DNA of 30,422 nucleotides. Source: DASQPR01 sp035713725. GTDB lineage: Bacteria > Actinomycetota > Actinomycetes > Mycobacteriales > Micromonosporaceae. The notes under the pieces are model-generated. The model saw nothing but the letters and a program-made list of their open reading frames with translations. It was not told the DNA's origin and ran no database searches. Within the stretch, counting starts at the first letter, position 1; every line of letters starts with the position of its first letter. Positions 8,118 to 15,052 of this stretch are shown piece by piece. The translations under genes and the position numbers were made by a program. The DNA is taken from positions 1 through 30,422 of the forward strand of contig DASTMZ010000166.1 of assembly GCA_035713725.1 (NCBI GenBank). The letters run 5' to 3'.

Positions 8118-8309
8118 CTAGCCGAACTCGCCCGCGCGGACTGCCTCGACAAACGCGTGCCACTCGAGATTCGAGAATCGTAGGCGGGGACCGTCTGGTT
8201 GCTTGGTGTCGCGTAGCACATACTCACCGTTGATACGCGCGACCTCTACACAGTTCCCGGTTTCGCAGCGACTGCTCCGTCGCCAGTCAAACTCCTTTGG
8301 CGTGTCCAC
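8118..8309 (-). CDS. Second DUF397 domain protein
   Basis: The product (63 aa) reads FDWRRSSRCETGNCVEVARINGEYVLRDTK...RFSNLEWHAFVEAVRAGEFG, a complete DUF397 domain. GTG 8309 is preceded by GGAGG with a six-base spacer, which decides the start; the longer frame to 8450 has no ribosome site. It is only moderately similar to the DUF397 protein at 7077-7271, so the two are paralogues rather than a fresh duplication. No second XRE/DUF5753 regulator is present, so it either shares the regulator at 6190 or serves one elsewhere. The upstream 60 bases carry three ACTCG motifs (about 8347, 8356, 8368), possible binding sites. Confidence 0.88.
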   Translation of the reverse strand: MDTPKEFDWRRSSRCETGNCVEVARINGEYVLRDTKQPDGPRLRFSNLEWHAFVEAVRAGEFG

Positions 8310-8557
8310 TGTGGTCCTCCGATTACTCGGGCGGATCTTCAGTGTGACTCGCTTCACTCGAATTGTCGACTCGTTTGTAACACTTCGCTGAATGAGACAG
8401 CCTGTCCACCCCTCGGGCGTGCACCCGATGACATCTGGCTGCCAGCACAAAGGTCGACGAGCTGTTCATCCGGCGGCAGAAGAATGGTCGGAATCCCGGC
8501 CGAGATGTGTCACCACATCGGACAGTTAGTGACGTGTCCGACGGCTCGCTCCGCCGA

Positions 8558-9406
8558 CTACAGTCGTGCCTCGTTCAACTCGACGCGCATGTTCGGGTCG
8601 AGTGGTGCCTTGTCGAGCAGCCAACCCAGCCATTGTTCGAGGCCGGCGACGAGCCGCATCGAGCGGGGGACGCACACGAGGCGCCGCGGCCGTTCGATGA
8701 CCTGCCAAACCGCCTCGGCGACACGTTCGGCTTGGATCTTTCGTGGCTCGCGCGGAATCCGTTTAGAGCGCGCCGCCATGCTGTCGAAGAACTCGGTCTC
8801 TACGTCGCCGCAGCGCAGGAGGCTGACGTGAACACCGCTGCGGCGAAGCTCGCGGTAGACGGCGGTGCTATGTGCGGCGAGAAACGCTTTCGTTCCGGTA
8901 TACATCGCGAGCCCGGGGAAGTGCACGTGCGCTCCGCCCGAGCCGATGTTGACGATGTGGCCGCGGCCGGCCGCGAGCATATGTGGAAGCACGAGGCCGC
9001 TGAGGTGGATCGGCGCGGCGGCGTTGAGCTCGATCATGGTGTGGGCATCCGCCCACGGCATCGCGGCGAACGCGCCGTAGTAACCTTGGCCGGCGTTGTT
9101 GACGAGTACGCCGACGGGACCGAGGTCGCCGGTGATCTGTGTGATGACTCGTTCCCGGGCCACCACATCGATCAGATCGGCGGGGTACGCGGCGGCCGCA
9201 CCGCCGTTCTCCGCGATTTTGGCGGCGACTTCGGTGAGCCGGTCGGCGCGGCGGGCCACCAACGCGACGGTGAATCCGCCGCGGGCTAGTCGTAGCGCGG
9301 TTGCCGCGCCGATGCCGCTGGACGCGCCAGTGACGACTGCAATGTGGCTCGTGCTGGGTGCGTTGTCGGGCCGAGGGTCGGCGGGCCGAGTGTCATGAGG
9401 TGTCAT
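8558..9406 (-). CDS. Short-chain dehydrogenase/reductase (SDR)
   Basis: This is a classical SDR with the NAD(P)-binding TGASSGIG (residues 26-33), an Arg-rich loop VARRADRL that suggests NADP preference, NNAG in the central strand, the catalytic Ser in NIGSGG, and YTGTK (catalytic Tyr and Lys). ATG 9406 is preceded by GGAG with a six-base spacer, which decides against an upstream start at 9469; 282 aa fits the family with a C-terminal extension (LEQWLGWLLDKAPLD). The substrate is unknown. It is divergent from the PadR regulator, which most likely controls it. Confidence 0.92.
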   Translation of the reverse strand: MTPHDTRPADPRPDNAPSTSHIAVVTGASSGIGAATALRLARGGFTVALVARRADRLTEVAAKIAENGGAAAAYPADLIDVVARERVITQITGDLGPVGVLVNNAGQGYYGAFAAMPWADAHTMIELNAAAPIHLSGLVLPHMLAAGRGHIVNIGSGGAHVHFPGLAMYTGTKAFLAAHSTAVYRELRRSGVHVSLLRCGDVETEFFDSMAARSKRIPREPRKIQAERVAEAVWQVIERPRRLVCVPRSMRLVAGLEQWLGWLLDKAPLDPNMRVELNEARL

Positions 9407-9459
9407 CGGTGTCTCCAACGGGTGCCAGGCGGGCTGGTGGAGGTTCGCGGGACCTATCG

Positions 9460-9499
9460 AAAATGACATGTCGAAACGCGCATGTCAAGACGTACATGT
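9460..9499. promoter_or_regulatory. Candidate PadR operator and SDR promoter
   Basis: The 130-base divergent gap holds the perfect palindrome GACATGTC (9465-9472), then CATGTC (9481-9486) and ACATGT (9494-9499), fitting the ATGT/ACAT half-sites usual for PadR proteins. On the minus strand TTGACA (9488-9483) overlaps the middle copy, with CATTTT 17 bases on as a weak -10, so binding would block SDR transcription. Confidence 0.55.
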
Positions 9500-9536
9500 T
9501 ATCTTCGCCCTATAGGTCGTCGAAGGGGCGGGTTGG

Positions 9537-10106
9537 GTGTCGCTGCGCTACGCGTTGTTGGGGCTGCTGGCCGAGGAGCCAGCAAGCGGGTACGACCTGA
9601 CGAAGAAGTTCGAGCGCGTCCTGCAGCGCTATGCCTGGCACGCCCAGCACAGCCAGATCTATCCGGAGCTCAACCGGATGTCGGACGACGGCCTGATCGC
9701 CGTGGTCGCCGAAGGCGCACGAGGTCGCCGTACGTATGCCATCACCGACGCCGGGCGAGCCGACCTGCGGCACTGGATGGTCAACCCACCCGACGTGATC
9801 GTGGTGCGTAACGAGTTCGTACTGCGGCTGTTCCTACTGTCCACACTGGACCCGACCGAGGCGCGCCGGCTCCTGGAACTCGTCGCCGCGGCCAACGCCA
9901 AGCAACTGGACGAGCTGCGGGCCAACGTCGCCGCGTTCGACGCCGCCGCCGACCCGTCGGCCGGGTTGCCTCTGCAACGACTCGTCGCCGAATTCGGGCT
10001 GCGGTCCTTCCAGATCCTCGCCGAATGGGCGGGCTGGGCCATCGAACGCATCGACCAGACCGAGAAGATGCCAACGACCGACCCGGATGCGCTTAAACCG
10101 AAGTAG
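9537..10106 (+). CDS. PadR family transcriptional regulator
   Basis: Residues 1-80 form the PadR winged helix (SLRYALLGLLAEEPASGYDLTKKFERVL, HSQIYPELNRMSDDGLI, YAITDAGRADL). A C-terminal helical Vir-type dimerisation domain follows (residues 100-180), so this is PadR subfamily 1, 189 aa. GTG 9537 is preceded by GAAGGGGC. PadR proteins repress adjacent genes and release DNA on binding phenolics or other toxic compounds. Its ligand here is unknown; the divergent SDR is the obvious target, and ATGT/ACAT sites lie between them. Confidence 0.93.
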   Translation: MSLRYALLGLLAEEPASGYDLTKKFERVLQRYAWHAQHSQIYPELNRMSDDGLIAVVAEGARGRRTYAITDAGRADLRHWMVNPPDVIVVRNEFVLRLFLLSTLDPTEARRLLELVAAANAKQLDELRANVAAFDAAADPSAGLPLQRLVAEFGLRSFQILAEWAGWAIERIDQTEKMPTTDPDALKPK

Positions 10107-10220
10107 CGCACGGCCCAGATGAGCGACGGGCAGCCACGGTCGCGGCGACGTCGGGGTTGCAGCGTAACTTGGCTATTGGCCGTACCCAACCCGGCGAGGC
10201 CGTGCGAGCGGGTAGTCGTG

Positions 10221-11411
10221 TCAGCTATCCATCGTGTGAATGACACGTCGGGACCAGTACAACCGCCCGTAACGCTCGGCGGTGTACGGCTCCAAGATGC
10301 CGAGGTTAACCAACGACGCGATCGCGTCACGGTTGGCCTGGTTAGACCGGCCGTATCGCCGGTGCGAATCCGCGATCGATAGCAGCGGGTATGCAATGAG
10401 GTCGTACGCGATTTCGAGTGCGAGCCGGGCGCGTGGCAAGGCCGTGCGCACGGTCGCGCCGAACTCATCACGCAGCGCTAGAAGCCGCAGAATTCGTTCG
10501 TGGCCCGACCGCGACTCCGCGATCACGGCCCGCGCAAAGAACTCGATCCACGGCGCCCAGTCTCCAGTCGCGCTCACCTTGAGCAGGTGATCGCGATAAT
10601 CGCTGGCTCGGTCCTTGAGCCACGGCGACACAGACAGGACGGGCAAGCGCAGCGCCCCATCCTTGACCATCTGAAGCAGTGCGACGAGCCTGCCGAGCCG
10701 ACCGTTCCCGTCGGTGAAGGGATGCAGCGTCTCGAACTGGTAGTGAGCCATCGCGACTCGAGCGATCAGGGGAATGCCAACCGCCGGATCAGCGTCGGTG
10801 ATCCAATCAAGCCAGCGCAGGCACAGACCGAAGAGCTGGTCACCCGGGGGCGGCGGGATGAAGCGTGCCTCTCTCACACGCCGGTTCTTCGCACCGATAA
10901 ACACCTGAGTAGTTCTGATCGCGCCGGCGTCGTCTCCGTCGCTTTGGTTGTCGGCAACGATCATTGCCTGGAGCGCGGACAGCATCGTCCAGGTGATCGG
11001 CCGGTCGACGATCCATTCGTACGCAACCTCGGCCGCTCGGGCATAGTTGAGGACCTCCCGAACATTCGGCGCGACATCTGCCTTCTGTTCCTCCGCGGGG
11101 AGGGCCTCGGCTGCAAAGAGCTCGGTGAGGTCTGCGTACGTGCCCTCGAGAGCTGACGTTCCGATTGCCTCTCGACGCGTCGCGACTCGAGCGATGAGTT
11201 GCGGGTTCGGGATCAGATTTGCCGCCATGTCGAGGCGCCCGAGTTCCGCCATTGCGTCGCCGACCGTCATCCACACCGAGGGCGGCAGTGCCACGGCGTT
11301 GGGTAGGTCATCTGGGATGAAGGCGTGAGCGTCGTAGGCCTCACCAAACCGCGCGTCGAAGCCCGATATGGGAACCAGCGTCCCGATTGACGATCCTTGA
11401 AGCGTCGACAT
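10221..11411 (-). CDS. Fic family protein (probable AMP-transferase) with winged-helix C-terminus
   Basis: The Fic motif HPFTDGNGRLGR (residues 230-241) is intact, including the catalytic His and the anion-binding GNGR, so AMP transfer from ATP to a protein hydroxyl is expected. TSALEG (85-90) fits the inhibitory motif (S/T)xxxE(G/N) on an N-terminal helix, which makes it a class II, self-inhibited Fic protein. The flap region is FIPPPPGDQL. The last 80 residues (YRRYGRSNQANRDAI-like region, LGILEPYT) look like a winged helix found in Fic/DUF4172-type proteins, suggesting DNA contact or autoregulation. ATG 11411 gives 396 aa; TTG 11480 would add 23. Targets are unknown. A relic of a second copy of its 3' end lies at 13809. 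Confidence 0.92.
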   Translation of the reverse strand: MSTLQGSSIGTLVPISGFDARFGEAYDAHAFIPDDLPNAVALPPSVWMTVGDAMAELGRLDMAANLIPNPQLIARVATRREAIGTSALEGTYADLTELFAAEALPAEEQKADVAPNVREVLNYARAAEVAYEWIVDRPITWTMLSALQAMIVADNQSDGDDAGAIRTTQVFIGAKNRRVREARFIPPPPGDQLFGLCLRWLDWITDADPAVGIPLIARVAMAHYQFETLHPFTDGNGRLGRLVALLQMVKDGALRLPVLSVSPWLKDRASDYRDHLLKVSATGDWAPWIEFFARAVIAESRSGHERILRLLALRDEFGATVRTALPRARLALEIAYDLIAYPLLSIADSHRRYGRSNQANRDAIASLVNLGILEPYTAERYGRLYWSRRVIHTMDS

Positions 11412-11483
11412 AACTTGGGTTGTATGACGCGAAAACCCGGTTTCGAGTCCGAAACTTGGAATTACAGCCCTGGAATCCAAGCC

Positions 11484-11945
11484 TCAGACACAACGGCGAA
11501 GTACGTCTGTTCGATCGTGTTGATCGGTGTGGATCGGACCGGAGGCTCGGCGTCGAGGTTCGCCTTCGGCGACCGGAACGGCACCCGGACTAATCGTCGT
11601 GGCGTTCACTAGATGGTTGGCACGCCACGCGACTGCAGGCGAGTTCAGCGCGGCCGCGCTCGCGACCGTCGCCGTGATGCCGCTCCCGTCACCGTTCGGC
11701 GTCAACGACGTCACACGGTCGGCTGGCGCAACATGAGCGTTGTCATAGTCGACGATTTGGCGCATCGCAGCTTCTAGTTCGCCACGTGTGTGAAGTGCTG
11801 GTAGCACGGTTGCGGTCATTCCGCTCGGAGGTACGCGAGAGCGGTCGCGACGTTCGCGGGCAAGGCGCCCTTCCAGTACCACGTGAAGTGGTTGTTCGGC
11901 TCATCGACGACGACACCCGCGAAGCCCCCTGATGTTGATGACTTG
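11484..11945 (-). pseudogene. Decayed paralogue of the secreted protein at 13871-14545
   Basis: From about 11945 down to 11575 this matches 14248-13887 closely, base by base. Shared protein stretches include MTATVLPALHTRGELEA, YDNAHVAPADRVT, GITATVASAAALNSP and AVAWRANHL. A one-base deletion just before the MTATV segment breaks the frame: the upstream part (RGFAGVVVDEPNNHFTWYWKGALP, interrupted here) reads in a different frame. Past the shared ISPGAVP the C-terminus runs on into unrelated sequence ending at 11484. The signal peptide and 12-residue repeats of the intact copy are missing. It lies directly upstream of fic on the same strand. Confidence 0.75.
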
Positions 11946-11954
11946 TGTGGGGTC

Positions 11955-12096
11955 TAGCGCCCACCGGCCAGCTCCAACCCGAGGTGGCCACATTGGTCAG
12001 TCCACCCACCGCGGCGCCAGCTAGCACCGATATCGCGGCCGGGAGTCCATGCCGGCGTCCAGGGCTGCGAGGCATGGCGAGGCGAGCGATGGGCAT
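11955..12096 (-). pseudogene. Orphan N-terminal membrane segment fused to the decayed paralogue
   Basis: ATG 12096 opens a frame reading MPIARLAMPRSPGRRHG, then LPAAISVLAGAAVGGLTNVATSGWSWPVG, a basic start plus one membrane helix. It resembles the N-terminal anchor of some actinobacterial membrane or NTPase proteins (recalled by eye, uncertain), not the signal peptide of the intact secreted paralogue. It then runs out of frame into the duplicated segment. I read it as the start of another gene, truncated by the rearrangement. Confidence 0.4.
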
Positions 12097-12317
12097 GCCG
12101 CACACCCCACCACAGCCCGACAGTCTGTCGCTATAACGAAAACAGCCAGTCACGCTCTCCGCCCGGTATGCCGAACCGTGCAACCACGTGCGGGCGACAG
12201 CCGCAAGCAGGCGAAGACCGCGAGGGTGCTGACGAGGCGATGCCCCCAGGCACACCGAATCGGTAGTAAACCTTCCGCCGCTCCGTCTTCATTAGTAGAT
12301 GCAAAAGGGAGGCATGA

Positions 12318-12830
12318 GTGAAGCGGGTCGACGAGGACGAGTACCGGGCGTATGTCATGGCCCGGATGGACCGCTTGCAACGCGCCGCGTACCTGCTGTG
12401 CCGGGATTGGCACACAGCCGAGGACCTGGTGTCGGTCACCTTCGGGAAGCTGTACCGCAACTGGTCCCGGGCACAGCAGGCGAACAGCCTCGATGCGTAC
12501 GTTCAGACGATTCTGATGCGCTCGTGGCTGGACGAGGCGCGCCGGCCATGGCGCCGCGAGCGGGTCACCGACAACATGCCGGACCTGCCGGCACCCGACC
12601 GGTCCGACGTCATCGACCGGCTGTCGCTCATCGATGTGCTGTCGGAGTTGTCGCCACGCCGCCGCGCGGTAGTGGTCTTGCGCTTCTACTTCGATCTGTC
12701 GGTGCAGGAGACCGCCGAGAGGCTGGGCTGCTCGCCAAGCACCGTCATGAACCTCAGCTCACAGACGCTCGAGGCGATGCGGAATCGAGCAGCCGCCATT
12801 AACCAGATGACAGAGGAGATCTCGTCGTGA
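12318..12830 (+). CDS. SigE-family ECF RNA polymerase sigma factor
   Basis: Region 2 is LQRAAYLLCRDWHTAEDLVSVTFGKLYRNW (shown here as one stretch: residues about 20-49) and region 4 is the HTH from LSELSPRRRAVVVLRFYFDLS through ERLGCSPSTVMNLSSQTLEAM (about 113-160). At 170 aa it is typical of the SigE/SigE70-type group of actinobacterial ECF factors. GTG 12318 is preceded by GGGAGG with a short spacer; an ATG four bases upstream is in another frame. The next gene overlaps its stop by four bases, so they are translationally coupled, and that gene is the likely regulator. Promoter specificity cannot be read here. Confidence 0.93.
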   Translation: MKRVDEDEYRAYVMARMDRLQRAAYLLCRDWHTAEDLVSVTFGKLYRNWSRAQQANSLDAYVQTILMRSWLDEARRPWRRERVTDNMPDLPAPDRSDVIDRLSLIDVLSELSPRRRAVVVLRFYFDLSVQETAERLGCSPSTVMNLSSQTLEAMRNRAAAINQMTEEISS

Positions 12831-13531
12831 TGAGCAATCAGGAGCTGCTGGACAACGAGATGGGGTCGCCACCGTCGGTGGTGGACGTCGAGAAGGTCAT
12901 CGCGAACGAGCGGCGCAGAGTGCGTTACCGACGGCTCGGTGCCGCTGGCGTCTTGGCCGCCTCGGCCGTCGCGCTCGCCCTCGTGGTGTCGGCGCTGCCA
13001 AACTCCGGAGCCGCCACGCAGGCCAGGGTCGGCACTAAGCCCAGGCCAACGGCGACCGTGTCGCCGAATCTCGTGACGCAAAGCGATGCGGAAGCTCTCT
13101 TGGGTGGGTTCCTGATTGCGTGCGAAGATCCGACGACCTATGCCCTCGCGGGGCATGGTGTGCCCTGCCCCAAGGTGGAGCGGGGCCGCATCTACGACGT
13201 GGACGGACATTATTGTGCCGATGATTGGCACCTGGTCTCATCTCAACTCGTTGATACCAAGCCGAACCTTGAGAAATATAGGCCTCTGCAGTCGATCGAT
13301 GGCGTGATACTAAAGACGACACGGACACCTATCAGGCTCATCGATCCCGCCTATTCACAGCAGCACTTTGGTGGACAGTATTACTACATCCAGATTGGTG
13401 TGATCCTGCCGCCACAACAGATCTCCCCTGGAAAGCATTCGTTGCGCCAGTTCACTGCGGACCACAGTTTCGACAGGCAGATTCCGTTTACGATTGATCG
13501 GTCAGGGACGGGTGTTTGCGCTGATTCGTAG
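12827..13531 (+). CDS. Single-pass membrane protein, probable sigma-factor partner
   Basis: The protein (234 aa) has a 36-residue cytosolic head (SVVDVEKVIANERRRVRYRR), one transmembrane helix at about 37-58 and an extracytoplasmic domain with four cysteines (FLIACEDP, GVPCPK, YCADDW, GVCADS). GTG 12827 overlaps the sigma-factor stop by four bases, and ATG 12830 is an equally good start; GAGGAG lies upstream. The position, topology and coupling suggest an anti-sigma or sensor role. However, the head lacks the HxxxCxxC of zinc anti-sigma factors and is short, so the role is inferred. Base composition falls toward its 3' end compared with the neighbours. Confidence 0.75.
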   Translation: MMSNQELLDNEMGSPPSVVDVEKVIANERRRVRYRRLGAAGVLAASAVALALVVSALPNSGAATQARVGTKPRPTATVSPNLVTQSDAEALLGGFLIACEDPTTYALAGHGVPCPKVERGRIYDVDGHYCADDWHLVSSQLVDTKPNLEKYRPLQSIDGVILKTTRTPIRLIDPAYSQQHFGGQYYYIQIGVILPPQQISPGKHSLRQFTADHSFDRQIPFTIDRSGTGVCADS

Positions 13532-13808
13532 GAATCTCAGCGTTGGCTCCCTTCTGCGGAGCGGGAACGGATGTCACGAAGCAGGGAGCGGACCGTTGAC
13601 ACATGCACGTGTGAACGGTCCGCTTCCTGGTTGCCTACGCTATTCGTAGCGTAGTGAGATGATGCCTTGGGCCGGTTAGCGCGCCGGAGGTACTCATCTT
13701 CGTTCGACTCAATCATGAGTTTATGCAATATCACGACACTGATCGTCACGGTGGTGATCACTGCCGCGCCCGAATAAGACCGGGACGTTCTGCCACTCCA
13801 TGTTGTCG
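13532..13808. other. Gap with palindromes between anti-sigma-like gene and fic relic
   Basis: No convincing gene. It holds a 46-base palindrome (13583-13628) and a second stem (13635-13654), then AT-richer sequence. A 74-codon minus-strand frame (13537-13761) crosses both palindromes and has no family resemblance, so I left it out. Confidence 0.5.
13583..13628. terminator. 46-base near-perfect palindrome
   Basis: Two 23-base arms match at 20 positions with no spacer; the core GCGGACCGTT/AACGGTCCGC is perfect. As RNA it gives a long stem with a small tip loop. It sits 52 bases after the stop at 13531, fitting a bidirectional terminator, though no T-tract follows. A second 7-bp stem CTACGCT/AGCGTAG with a 6-base loop is at 13635-13654. 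Confidence 0.6.
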
Positions 13809-13843
13809 TCAGCTATCCACCATCTGAATGACCGTCGGGACCA
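13809..13843 (-). pseudogene. Relic of the 3' end of a second fic gene
   Basis: These 35 bases align with 10221-10256, the last codons and stop of fic, with three mismatches and one deleted base. Restoring the base gives W-S-R-R-V-I-Q-M-V-D-S-stop against W-S-R-R-V-I-H-T-M-D-S-stop in Fic. The relic lies 61 bases downstream of the intact secreted-protein gene on the same strand, mirroring the gene order at 10.2-12 kb. Confidence 0.65.
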
Positions 13844-13870
13844 AGCCCCTGTCCAAAGGGTCACGTCGGC

Positions 13871-14545
13871 CTACGTTCCGGTGAGCGGAACGGCGCCCGG
13901 ACTAATCGTCGTGGCGATCACTAGATGGTTGGCACGCCACGCGACCGCCGGCGAGTTCAGCGCGGCTGCGCTCGCGACCGTTGCCGTTATGCCGCTCCCG
14001 TCAACGTTCGGACTCAGCCCCGTGACGCGGTCGGCTGGCGCGACGTGGGCGTTGTCATAGGCGACTATCGCGCGCATCTCGGCTTCTAGCTCGCCGCGGT
14101 CGTGTAGAGCCGGCAGCACCGTCGCGGTCATCCCGTTGGGAAGGTTGGCGAGCGCGGCCGCGTTCGCCGGCAGCGGCCCCTTCCAGTACAACGTGAAGTG
14201 GTTGTTGGGCTCGTCGACGACCACACCGGCGAAGCCGGGGATGTTGACCTTCGGGTTCATGTCGTCGAGGAGCGGGTCGAGGACGTCGCTGATCGCATTG
14301 CCGTTGGCCATGTTGGTGAGGTGCTCGGCGGTGACTCCGGCCAGCGGCCACGGACTCGCGGGGCTCGTATCGCCCTGTGCCGTTTCCCCCGCCGCGCCGG
14401 GCGTATCGCCCTGTGCCGTTTCCCCCGCCGCGCCGGGCGTATCGCCCGGCGCCGGTTCCCCCGCCGCGCCGGAACCTTGGACGGTGAGCATGAAGAGCAC
14501 GAAACCTGCGGCCAGGCCGGCCGCCACCAGTCTCTGAGGGTTCAT
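13871..14545 (-). CDS. Secreted protein with S1-peptidase-prodomain-like region and 12-aa repeats
   Basis: ATG 14545 is preceded by AGGAGGGG, seven bases away, which decides the start; 224 aa. Residues 1-26 are a Sec signal peptide (LVAAGLAAGFVLFMLTV). Three 12-residue repeats follow (27-62, consensus AAGETAQGDTPG), then a domain of about 150 residues. The string GFAGVVVDEPNNHFTLYWKG resembles N-terminal segments of secreted actinobacterial trypsin-like proteins, but no catalytic His/Asp/Ser domain follows; this resemblance is from memory. Thus it may be a free-standing inhibitor-like or binding domain. A decayed paralogue lies at 11484-11945, next to fic. Confidence 0.75.
   Translation of the reverse strand: MNPQRLVAAGLAAGFVLFMLTVQGSGAAGEPAPGDTPGAAGETAQGDTPGAAGETAQGDTSPASPWPLAGVTAEHLTNMANGNAISDVLDPLLDDMNPKVNIPGFAGVVVDEPNNHFTLYWKGPLPANAAALANLPNGMTATVLPALHDRGELEAEMRAIVAYDNAHVAPADRVTGLSPNVDGSGITATVASAAALNSPAVAWRANHLVIATTISPGAVPLTGT
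14366..14472. repeat. Three 36-base tandem repeats
   Basis: Copies run 14366-14401, 14402-14437 and 14438-14472. The first two are identical; the third differs at a few positions and lacks the last base. They are in frame and encode the 12-residue repeats of the secreted protein. Confidence 0.9.
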
Positions 14546-14856
14546 GGCTTGGCCCCTCCTCAGGCGTGCGTGGAGTTGGAAGCGCTGGGTCCCGGGTGGG
14601 CGCTGCAGTAGTCGGAGACGATCTTCATCGTGGCCAATCGTCGCGAGTTGAGTTGCTGCCGCGGCATTGATCATGCTGTCAAGCTGAGATGCTTTCACCA
14701 GATCACGGTAGCCACTGATCAACTGAACCTGCGTGCGGCCGATCGGAACTCCTGGGCCGTGCTTAGCTAGCAGTCCCCAAACAGATGGCTCCGAAATGCG
14801 ATCAGCGGCCCTGCCGAAGTTCACTGGGCAGAACTGCTGAACTAGCACACTCACTG
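14546..14856. other. 311 bases between secreted-protein gene and tRNA-Phe
   Basis: The minus-strand frame of the secreted protein stays open through here (to 14854), reading for example GRTQVQLISGYRDLVKASQ and LLAKHGPGVP, and could be a remnant gene 3' of the tRNA. I recognise no domain, see no ribosome site at its start, and the strong Shine-Dalgarno at 14545 argues against it being part of that gene. Confidence 0.35.
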
Positions 14857-14930
14857 TGGCCAGGGGCGGGGTCGAACCGCCGACCTTCCGATTTTCAGTC
14901 GGACGCTCGTACCAACTGAGCTACCTGGCC
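14857..14930 (-). tRNA. tRNA-Phe (GAA)
   Basis: A 74-base cloverleaf with 7-bp acceptor GGCCAGG/CCTGGCC, D-arm AGCTCAGTTGG, anticodon loop CTGAAAA (anticodon GAA), T-arm GGTTCGACCCC and discriminator A. No CCA is encoded. It is last in a Glu-Asp-Phe transcription unit. Confidence 0.96.
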
Positions 14931-14943
14931 GCAAATAAAAACG

Positions 14944-15017
14944 CGGTCCTGACGGGACTTGAACCCGCGACCTCCGCCTTGACAGGGCGGCGAGCACTCC
15001 AACTGCTCCACAGGACC
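14944..15017 (-). tRNA. tRNA-Asp (GTC)
   Basis: A 74-base cloverleaf with acceptor GGTCCTG/CAGGACC, anticodon loop CTGTCAA (anticodon GTC), T-loop GGGTTCGAACCC and discriminator G, the usual identity base for tRNA-Asp. Thirteen AT-rich bases separate it from tRNA-Phe. Confidence 0.96.
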
Positions 15018-15052
15018 TAGCTCGGCTAGCAGGATACCAACCTGCCGCGCCG

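Noticed and set aside
13537..13761. A 74-codon minus-strand frame
   Set aside because: It runs through the 46-base palindrome and a second stem, has no ribosome site or recognisable domain.
14857..14930. Attachment-site duplicate of tRNA-Phe marking an integrated element
   Set aside because: I could not find a second copy of the tRNA 3' end in the window, and no integrase is present.
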